This document shows positions 1 through 3,652 of a stretch of 6,209 nucleotides of DNA, one piece after another; positions within the stretch are counted from its first letter, which is position 1; each line of letters begins with the position of its first letter. Under the pieces are notes generated by a model. That model made no database searches, had not been told where the DNA came from, and saw only the letters and a list, made by a program, of their open reading frames with translations. A program made the translations under genes and the position numbers. The DNA is taken from positions 1 through 6,209 of the forward strand of contig JAHFTU010000082.1 of NCBI GenBank assembly GCA_023269295.1, in the 5' to 3' direction. The stretch comes from Candidatus Woesearchaeota archaeon. GTDB taxonomy: Archaea; Nanobdellota; Nanobdellia; Woesearchaeales; UBA10216.

Positions 1-4
1 CCCG

Positions 5-15
5 GCGGCGGCCCT
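5..15. repeat. 11-bp direct repeat, left copy
   Basis: The sequence GCGGCGGCCCT occurs here and again at 961-971, on either side of the low-GC DUF3800 gene and its downstream spacer. An 11-base match is expected a few times by chance in a window this long, so this is noted only because both copies are GC-rich islands in AT-rich intergenic DNA and bracket a gene of foreign composition. Confidence 0.3.
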
Positions 16-46
16 TCATCTGAAAATGTCACCAATGTTGAATAAC

Positions 47-55
47 TTTTAAAAA
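47..55 (+). promoter_or_regulatory. TATA box for the DUF3800 gene
   Basis: TTTTAAAAA is centred about 26 bases before the ATG at 77. This is the normal archaeal TATA-to-start-site distance, so the transcript is probably leaderless. No Shine-Dalgarno sequence is visible before the ATG, which agrees. Confidence 0.5.
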
Positions 56-76
56 CCCATAGATAACACTTTTGAT

Positions 77-766
77 ATGGAGTTTGCTTATCTTGACGAA
101 AGTGGAGATCCTGGTGCTGAAGGCACTATGAATATGGTATTGTGCCTCATGGTGACTAGTAAAAACAAAGAATTGTCACAAGTTATCAAGTGGTGCAGGG
201 AAAGGCTTTTGCAAAGCAAGAAAGGTCAAAAATGGTTAAACACTACCAACGGTGCCGTAAAGTATCACAATTTTCCAGATAAAAGTTTATTGAGACAATT
301 AGTCAGTAAAATTTCCAAGCTTGAGGGATCTGTTTATTGCATAATTTTTGAGAAAAATAGAAGAGAGATCAGCCAAGAAGCTAAGGCCCTAATTGTCAAC
401 AAGCTCTTCCAACATATTATCAGCAGTGAAGGAGAAGTGCCTGTTTCTATAATCGCCGATACTGGCTATTTTAATACGGATAAGATAAATTTTTTCCTTC
501 TTTGTGAATACGAGGCAATGAAAGATGAACTCAGCTTAACTGTTGAGAAAATTAATGAAAGCGAATACGAAGCGCATTTGGCCAATGGAAACAGTAAATG
601 TATTAAAATAAACCACGAAAATACTGCAGGGAGCAAAGGATTACAAGTAACAGACGTAATCGCAGGTGTTATTTTTCATGAAGCTGAACACGGTGACGCA
701 TCATTCTCTTCACTATTAAAGGGCAGCATTCTAAAGCTGTATTGCCATACTTTAAGGAGAAAATAG
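77..766 (+). CDS. DUF3800 domain protein
   Basis: A complete 229-residue protein of the DUF3800 family. The N-terminal signature YLDESGDPG (residues 5-13) is diagnostic, and the late motif GLQVTDVIAGVIF (residues 188-200) matches the family's conserved C-terminal helix. Acidic residues D7, E8, D128 (in ADTGYF) and D193 are placed like the presumed metal-binding residues of the RNase H-like fold predicted for this family; nuclease activity is inference. No signal peptide or membrane segment is seen, so it is probably cytosolic. Families of this kind are common in mobile and defence-rich DNA. By hand count, sampled 60-base lines of the gene are about 32-37 percent GC, against roughly 47-62 percent in sampled lines of hisS and the next gene, which suggests horizontal acquisition. 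The start follows from the signature motif and the TATA spacing. Its 3' end overlaps a candidate antisense RNA. Confidence 0.85.
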   Translation: MEFAYLDESGDPGAEGTMNMVLCLMVTSKNKELSQVIKWCRERLLQSKKGQKWLNTTNGAVKYHNFPDKSLLRQLVSKISKLEGSVYCIIFEKNRREISQEAKALIVNKLFQHIISSEGEVPVSIIADTGYFNTDKINFFLLCEYEAMKDELSLTVEKINESEYEAHLANGNSKCIKINHENTAGSKGLQVTDVIAGVIFHEAEHGDASFSSLLKGSILKLYCHTLRRK

Positions 767-868
767 TAGATTGTTGTTGCATACCTTCCTACTTGTCAGA
801 CTCCGCCGCAGTAGCGACGAAGTGGGCTTATGCCACTCCGTTTGGAAGGATGTTACTGGCAACAACAA
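757..868 (-). ncRNA. Candidate structured non-coding RNA, antisense to the DUF3800 3' end
   Basis: Read on the minus strand, the region opens with TTGTTGTTGC (868-859), which pairs perfectly with GCAACAACAA (780-771). Inside, CCTTCC (849-844) pairs with GGAAGG (789-784), extendable by CAT/ATG with one bulge. A hairpin follows: ACTTCGTCGC (823-814), loop TACT, GCGGCGGAGT (809-800), ten continuous pairs. A small GGC-ATAA-GCC hairpin (834-825) lies beside it. Two pairs of the ten are G-U on the minus strand but would be A-C mismatches on the plus strand, so the minus strand is favoured. A TATA box ends about 20 bases upstream, and the U-rich stretch TATTTTCT (765-758) follows the closing stem and covers the DUF3800 stop codon. 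I do not recognise the family. It could instead be a transcribed miniature inverted-repeat element. Confidence 0.5.
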
Positions 869-885
869 GCACGTATGGATTAATT

Positions 886-901
886 TCTATTTAAACCTTT
901 G
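886..901 (-). promoter_or_regulatory. Minus-strand TATA/BRE for the candidate RNA
   Basis: On the minus strand the sequence reads CAAAGG followed by TTTAAATA (895-888), a textbook archaeal BRE/TATA pair. A start 25-27 bases downstream falls at about 865-866, within a few bases of the first stem base (868) of the candidate RNA. No ORF of useful length follows it. Confidence 0.5.
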
Positions 902-940
902 TTTTTATTGGCGAGTAAGTAGTTATATTTTTAAACTACT
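898..940 (+). terminator. Possible terminator region after the DUF3800 gene
   Basis: On the plus strand TTTGTTTTTATT (898-909) and TATTTTT (926-932) are T-rich tracts of the type that end archaeal transcripts. The second sits in the loop of a perfect 7-bp hairpin, AGTAGTT (918-924) with AACTACT (934-940). Its position between convergent genes fits, but no archaeal terminator can be proven by eye. Confidence 0.3.
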
Positions 941-960
941 ATTCAATGGTATCAATAAGC

Positions 961-971
961 GCGGCGGCCCT
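961..971. repeat. 11-bp direct repeat, right copy
   Basis: Second copy of GCGGCGGCCCT, matching 5-15. It lies seven bases before the stop codon of the minus-strand gene that follows. Confidence 0.3.
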
Positions 972-977
972 CAATTC

Positions 978-1745
978 TTACCTGCTAGTCGCCAGCTTTA
1001 TGCACGAATAGAACACTATCGCCCAAACGACCATGCGCATGTTGAGGCTGTAGGCCTGGTCAACGCCTTCCTTGATTATGCTTATGCTTGTTCCTATGTC
1101 TTCTGCCTCCTTCAGCTTTTCAGAAGGAATCCTCAGCTTGATGTCAGCAAAGGTTGCCTTCTTGAGCTCCTCTTCAAGCGTGACGTGGAACAGGTAGCCG
1201 TTCCTAAAGCTTTCAGCCAGGTCATGCACGATTCTTGTCTGTGCCTCGTGGACAAGGTCCTGATGAGTGAAGGAAAATCCCTTGCTGCGCAAAACCTTCT
1301 CAAAATAAGCGCTTATTTCAGCGTTCACCCTTGACTTTTCCTCAGCTGTGCGCAATGTAGGAATTGAATTCAGCATTCCTGCTGCCCCGACCATGAATTC
1401 CTGCTGTAGCGCAATGACTTCCCTGGAATACTGGAGGTTGTTGGCCAGCGGCAGCGCAAGCGACTGCAGGCACTGGATTGTCCTTTTCAGGTCAACCGGC
1501 TCGTGCACAGGATCGTTCCTGGCCAAAAGCCCGTTCAGCTTGGCAAGCGTCGGGTCAAGAAGGCGCAGCGAGCGCTCAATAAGCGCAGCATCGCTGTCAG
1601 AAATAGCTGCCTCTGCAAACAATTCCACAACCTTCTGCTGCTTGAACGGAAATGCGCCGCTGATGTTCATGCCCCTGACATAGGGTATTGATTCGATTTC
1701 AGCCGACTTGGGGTTCAAGTCAGAGAGCTTGTGGATGTAGAGCAT
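978..1745 (-). CDS. Hypothetical protein with hydrophobic C-terminal tail
   Basis: A 255-residue protein whose family I do not recognise. It is predicted largely helical: residues 36-75 and 85-150 are rich in Leu, Ala, Glu and Lys, with a charged stretch around residues 190-225. The last 20 residues hold a hydrophobic run, VVWAIVFYSCIKLA (239-252), flanked by R237 and by a basic end; it could be a short tail anchor, but it is too short to be sure. No Cys/His metal motif and no signal peptide are visible. Codon use is GC-rich at third positions like hisS and map, so it seems native. The ATG at 1745 is supported by a TATA box 27 bases upstream, implying a leaderless message. It is divergent from vapBC and convergent with the DUF3800 gene. 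Plus-strand ORFs inside it are shadows. Confidence 0.75.
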   Translation of the reverse strand: MLYIHKLSDLNPKSAEIESIPYVRGMNISGAFPFKQQKVVELFAEAAISDSDAALIERSLRLLDPTLAKLNGLLARNDPVHEPVDLKRTIQCLQSLALPLANNLQYSREVIALQQEFMVGAAGMLNSIPTLRTAEEKSRVNAEISAYFEKVLRSKGFSFTHQDLVHEAQTRIVHDLAESFRNGYLFHVTLEEELKKATFADIKLRIPSEKLKEAEDIGTSISIIKEGVDQAYSLNMRMVVWAIVFYSCIKLATSR

Positions 1746-1768
1746 AATTTGCCAATCTAAACGTCTTA

Positions 1769-1781
1769 TACATAAATTTTT
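1769..1781 (-). promoter_or_regulatory. TATA box for the minus-strand hypothetical gene
   Basis: On the minus strand, an A-rich stretch runs into TTTATGTA (1776-1769), centred 27 bases before the ATG at 1745. This predicts a leaderless transcript starting at or next to the start codon. Confidence 0.5.
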
Positions 1782-1802
1782 CCCAAAAGTCTTTACTTAA
1801 CC

Positions 1803-1816
1803 AAAAAGCTTAAATA
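1803..1816 (+). promoter_or_regulatory. vapBC promoter (BRE and TATA)
   Basis: AAAAAG (1803-1808) followed by CTTAAATA (1809-1816) is a near-consensus archaeal BRE/TATA. Transcription should begin near 1838-1840, about 185 bases before vapB. No better TATA box lies closer to the gene. The same CTTAAATA core recurs at 2698-2705. Confidence 0.6.
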
Positions 1817-1852
1817 GTTAAACTGTTAAACTTGTTAAACAAGTTAAACTGT
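1817..1852. promoter_or_regulatory. GTTAAAC repeat operator at the vapBC start site
   Basis: GTTAAAC occurs four times, at 1817, 1825, 1834 and 1843, with start-to-start spacing of 8, 9 and 9 bases, so nearly one helical turn apart. The last two lie in a quasi-palindrome centred on 1837: AACTTGTT, A, AACAAGTT is perfect, and pairing continues with two mismatches to 1822 and 1852. The centre coincides with the predicted transcription start. Ribbon-helix-helix antitoxins bind short tandem or inverted repeats, so VapB is the likely ligand and repression would block initiation; that is inference. Confidence 0.6.
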
Positions 1853-1871
1853 CAGAATTTTCCATCAATCG

Positions 1872-2010
1872 ATGTGCATAAGGAAACGCTCAGAAACAAC
1901 AGTTTCTGGCGCTCAGAAATCTGCAGATTTCTGATGATTCTGAGCACTAAGAACCCCCAGTCACAAAAGACGTTGTAATCCTACACGTTTCTGACGGGTG
2001 GTTCTTTAGT
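1872..2010 (+). promoter_or_regulatory. Structured 5' leader of vapBC
   Basis: Three hairpins fill the leader. The first pairs CGC (1887-1889) and CAGAAAC (1891-1897) with GTTTCTG (1902-1908) and GCG (1909-1911), with loop AACA. The second is a perfect 20-bp palindrome (1914-1933), competing with GCTCAGAA (1911-1918) pairing to TTCTGAGC (1938-1945). The third is long: ACTAAGAACC (1946-1955) pairs with GGTTCTT and AGT (2000-2010, one bulged T); the stem continues through CCC (1956-1958) with GGG (1996-1998) and GTCA (1960-1963) with TGAC (1992-1995), and is capped by an inner hairpin (1968-1990). A G-U pair in the cap (1969 with 1989) favours the plus strand. The last stem ends two bases before the Shine-Dalgarno sequence. 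It may be a regulatory leader or a processed small RNA; no known riboswitch class is recognised. Confidence 0.5.
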
Positions 2011-2012
2011 TT

Positions 2013-2017
2013 GGAGG
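2013..2017 (+). promoter_or_regulatory. vapB ribosome binding site
   Basis: GGAGG lies six bases before the ATG at 2024, a strong site that fixes the start. It sits directly after the third leader hairpin, so alternative folding of the leader could expose or hide it. Confidence 0.75.
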
Positions 2018-2023
2018 ATAAAA

Positions 2024-2272
2024 ATGGCTACAAAAGCTTTGAAAGGTGTAAGCGAGGATAAGTGGGCGGAGTTTAAGGCCATTGCGGCGAACAGGGACGT
2101 TTCAATGGGAGAATTATTTAACGATGCAGTAGACGCTCTTGCAAAAGAGAAGTCGAAGTCGCAGTGGGAAAGGATATTGGCATGGAAGGCAAAGGACCCA
2201 AAGGAAGTTGAACGAATAGAGGAAAGAATAAAAGAATTCAGGAAAGGATTTGAATTGAGGCGCTTCAAGTGA
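2024..2272 (+). CDS. vapB: VapB-type antitoxin, ribbon-helix-helix
   Basis: An 82-residue antitoxin. The N-terminus has the layout of a ribbon-helix-helix DNA-binding domain: a short strand around KALKGV (residues 4-9), then a helix from SEDKWAEFKAIAAN (10-23), a turn at RDVSM, and a second helix MGELFNDAVDALAKE (28-42). The remaining residues 43-82 are highly charged and would wrap and neutralise the toxin. Proteins of this kind dimerise, bind operators in their own promoter, and are more labile than the toxin. The GTTAAAC repeats and palindrome upstream are the likely operator. Its TGA stop overlaps the GTG start of vapC in GTGA, so translation is coupled. The assignment rests on fold pattern and gene order, since antitoxins diverge quickly. 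Confidence 0.85.
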   Translation: MATKALKGVSEDKWAEFKAIAANRDVSMGELFNDAVDALAKEKSKSQWERILAWKAKDPKEVERIEERIKEFRKGFELRRFK

Positions 2273-2670
2273 ACTATGTCCTTGATACCAACATCCTGAT
2301 AGAAATAAGAAAAGGCAGGAGAGGCGTTAAAGAAGAGGTGATGAAGTTCATAAATGTCGAAAATGCAGAGCCATACGTCACGCTCCTCACGTTTGCCGAA
2401 TATTACTTTGGCAGTTTAGATGCAAGCCCAAAAGGCCAGGAGGACTGCCTAGAATTTTTAAGCTCTTACAAGCACCTGACTGTTGAAAAAGGCAGCGCTA
2501 TGCTTTTCGCAAAGCTTACTCACAAGTATGAAAAAGAAGGAACTCCGCTCAGCCCTCTGGACATGCTTAACGCCTGCATAGCAATTGACAATAACTCTGT
2601 GTTTATAACCTCCGACAAGGCTTTTGAGCGGGTTAAAGAGCTGAAAAAAATCATTATCGCCTTTTCCTAA
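2269..2670 (+). CDS. vapC: VapC-type PIN-domain ribonuclease toxin
   Basis: A 133-residue single PIN domain of the usual VapC length. The four acidic residues that coordinate Mg2+ are present: D6 in VLDTNILIE, E44 in TFAEYYFG, D98 in SPLDMLNACIA and D116 in FITSDKAFE, so the toxin should be active. VapC enzymes cut RNA, often initiator tRNA or the sarcin-ricin loop of 23S rRNA; the target here cannot be read from sequence. The GTG start at 2269 overlaps the vapB stop by four bases, and GAGG (2257-2260) lies eight bases upstream. The motif LDTN starts at residue 5, which supports this start. The minus-strand ORF over its 3' half is a shadow. Confidence 0.93.
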   Translation: MNYVLDTNILIEIRKGRRGVKEEVMKFINVENAEPYVTLLTFAEYYFGSLDASPKGQEDCLEFLSSYKHLTVEKGSAMLFAKLTHKYEKEGTPLSPLDMLNACIAIDNNSVFITSDKAFERVKELKKIIIAFS

Positions 2671-2674
2671 GTTC

Positions 2675-2706
2675 GATATAGCTGATATAGACAAATGCTT
2701 AAATAT
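2675..2706 (+). promoter_or_regulatory. Promoter upstream of the tRNA-His/his cluster, with tandem GATATAG
   Basis: CTTAAATAT (2698-2706) is a strong TATA box, predicting transcription from about 2728-2730. Directly upstream, GATATAG occurs twice (2675-2681 and 2684-2690), nine bases apart and just before the BRE position; it may be an activator or repressor site. No other convincing TATA box is seen before the tRNA or the HisG-like gene, so this may drive the whole cluster. Confidence 0.5.
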
Positions 2707-2739
2707 GACTGAAATAAACCACTCTGTTAAGTGATTTAC

Positions 2740-2805
2740 ATGAAACGAGTTGGTTATCTTCATGCCCTTCTTAGAAAGAAGGTCAATCAAGAAACGAGAA
2801 AGTGA
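2740..2805 (+). CDS. Possible small ORF, 21 residues, in a structured region
   Basis: The stretch from the vapC stop (2670) to the tRNA (2896) contains no normal gene. This ORF begins about 10 bases after the predicted start site of the 2698 promoter, with GTGAT (2731-2735) as a weak ribosome binding site. It encodes a very basic peptide beginning MKRVGYLHALLRKK. The same DNA holds a perfect hairpin, CCTTCTT (2766-2772) with AAGAAGG (2776-2782), inside an outer stem TTGGTT (2750-2755) with AATCAA (2785-2790), flanked by direct repeats GAAACGAG (2742-2749 and 2791-2798). It may be a leader peptide, a small RNA or a gene remnant; I cannot decide. From 2806 to 2895 I see only scattered AAGTGATTT and TCTTCAT repeats. 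Confidence 0.2.
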   Translation: MKRVGYLHALLRKKVNQETRK

Positions 2806-2895
2806 AAAGAGTTCTAGGATAGCCACCGCAATTTTAACTGAAATGAGTGATTGTCTTCATAGCAAGTGATTTGACTTCTTGTAATTACCAAATCA

Positions 2896-2966
2896 GCTGT
2901 AGTGGTGTAATTGTAGCACGCAAGCTTGTGGGGCTTAAGGACCGGGCGCAATTCCCGGCTACGGCT
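2896..2966 (+). tRNA. tRNA-His(GTG), atypical or tRNA-like
   Basis: A cloverleaf can be drawn. The acceptor GCTGTAG (2896-2902) pairs with CTACGGC (2959-2965). The D stem is GTGT (2905-2908) with GCAC (2916-2919). The anticodon loop is TTGTGGG (2926-2932) with anticodon GTG at 2928-2930. The T stem is CCGGG (2942-2946) with CCCGG (2954-2958). T8, A14, A21, T33, C56 and A58 are present. Oddities: the D loop AATTGTA has one G instead of GG; the T loop CGCAATT has CG at positions 54-55 instead of TT; pair 27-43 is a C-A mismatch; and position 73 is T with A at -1, where histidine tRNAs carry C73 and G-1. CCA is not encoded. It is either a divergent functional tRNA or a tRNA-like leader element of the his genes. 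Confidence 0.75.
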
Positions 2967-2978
2967 TTATTTGACTAT

Positions 2979-3023
2979 GAGGTGATGGAAAAATGAAAAC
3001 GAAATTAGAAGACATAATAAAAG
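2979..3023 (+). other. Probable true start of the HisG-like gene, out of frame (one-base frameshift)
   Basis: GAGGTGAT (2979-2986), a near-perfect archaeal ribosome binding site, stands six bases before an ATG at 2993. From there the reading MKTKLEDIIKGRLGDCRH stops at once. Removing one A from the AAAA run at 3019-3022 joins it to the HisG-like frame as MKTKLEDIIK-AAWVIAGIEEGK, a smooth amphipathic N-terminus. So the present sequence has one extra base: an assembly error, a real mutation, or a +1 slip site at AAAG. Confidence 0.6.
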
Positions 3024-3032
3024 GCCGCTTGG

Positions 3033-3647
3033 GTGATTGCCGGCATTGAAGAAGGCAAACTGCCGCCAGTTTTCGTGGCAAAGAATGGAAGGGCGCGAAA
3101 GTACATTGACGAGACGCTTGACCTGTCTGGCCTGGAAATCCAGGACATGAGGGCAGAAGACATTCCAGGGCTCGTTGACGAAGAAGTGCCACGGTATCTT
3201 GGCCTGACAACTACAGAATTGGTTGCAAACTATCTCATGGGGGCAAGGCAATCCCAAACTGAGGTGCTTCGGATAATCAACTGGAAGGACGATAGCTGCC
3301 TTTATGGGAAGCCAGCAATCTGTGCCATAGGGAAACAAGAAATTCCCAAAACCTTACTTCAGGCAGTAATGAAAAGGGACGTCGTCGTTGCCGTTAATGA
3401 CAGCTCAGACATACTCAGCTCTGCACTTGGCGCTGGCTATCTTAATAAGCAAAATATTGCCTTCAAAACGTTAAGGGGCGAAACAGAGGCCATGCTGAAG
3501 CTTGGCTATGCCGACATGGTCGTTGAGATAGTAGGCACCGGCGGGACAGTGGAAAGGTACGGCCTGCAGATTTATGCGCCGCTCTACTTCATAGATGTTG
3601 CATTAATTGGCAACAAAAACTATTTAAGCCAACTAAGAGGGAGTTAG
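3033..3647 (+). CDS. hisG: HisG-like (ATP phosphoribosyltransferase, short form) protein
   Basis: The open frame gives 204 residues from GTG 3033; the intact gene probably starts at ATG 2993 across a one-base shift, giving about 217. VFVAKNGRARKYIDETLDL (residues 13-31) matches the N-terminal ALPKGR region of HisG; RAEDIPGLVDEEVPRYLGLT (40-59) matches its RPQDIP...DLGITG region; and GYADMVVEIVGTGGTVERYG (158-177) matches the GLADAIVDIVETGTTL phosphate-binding loop. HisG joins ATP and PRPP in the first step of histidine synthesis. The length is that of short HisG, which elsewhere needs the HisRS-like partner HisZ. The catalytic loop is altered (GTGGTV for ETGTTL), so the reaction here is uncertain. 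It lies five bases before hisS and follows the tRNA-His-like gene, forming a histidine cluster. No other histidine biosynthesis gene is in view. Confidence 0.7.
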   Translation: MIAGIEEGKLPPVFVAKNGRARKYIDETLDLSGLEIQDMRAEDIPGLVDEEVPRYLGLTTTELVANYLMGARQSQTEVLRIINWKDDSCLYGKPAICAIGKQEIPKTLLQAVMKRDVVVAVNDSSDILSSALGAGYLNKQNIAFKTLRGETEAMLKLGYADMVVEIVGTGGTVERYGLQIYAPLYFIDVALIGNKNYLSQLRGS

Positions 3648-3652
3648 CAACC

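Noticed and set aside
771..868. Plus-strand reading of the RNA structure as a DUF3800 mRNA tail or type III-like antitoxin repeat
   Set aside because: The inner hairpin has A-C mismatches on this strand that are G-U pairs on the other, the promoter points to the minus strand, and no tandem repeats are present.
771..1334. 187-residue plus-strand ORF after the DUF3800 gene
   Set aside because: It runs antisense to the better-supported minus-strand gene, starts inside the candidate RNA stem, has a protein-unlike Cys- and Phe-rich composition, and has no promoter or ribosome binding site.
1872..1934. 20-codon ORF in the vapBC leader
   Set aside because: No ribosome binding site precedes it, and its codons coincide with the first hairpin and the palindrome, which explain the sequence better; a leader peptide is not excluded.
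1931..1994. Box C/D sRNA signals (TGATGA at 1932, CTGA at 1940 and 1991)
   Set aside because: The first CTGA follows only two bases after TGATGA, no second C box is found and no terminal stem brackets the boxes; the hairpins account for the sequence.
2458..2826. 122-residue minus-strand ORF over the end of vapC
   Set aside because: Antisense shadow of the intact PIN-domain gene with no promoter or family resemblance.
2896..2965. Register shift of the tRNA that would make G2896 the -1 base and C2965 the C73 base
   Set aside because: It gives the acceptor a normal G-1:C73 pair but leaves a four-pair T stem, moves T8 to a G and puts C56 and A58 out of place, so the standard register is preferred.
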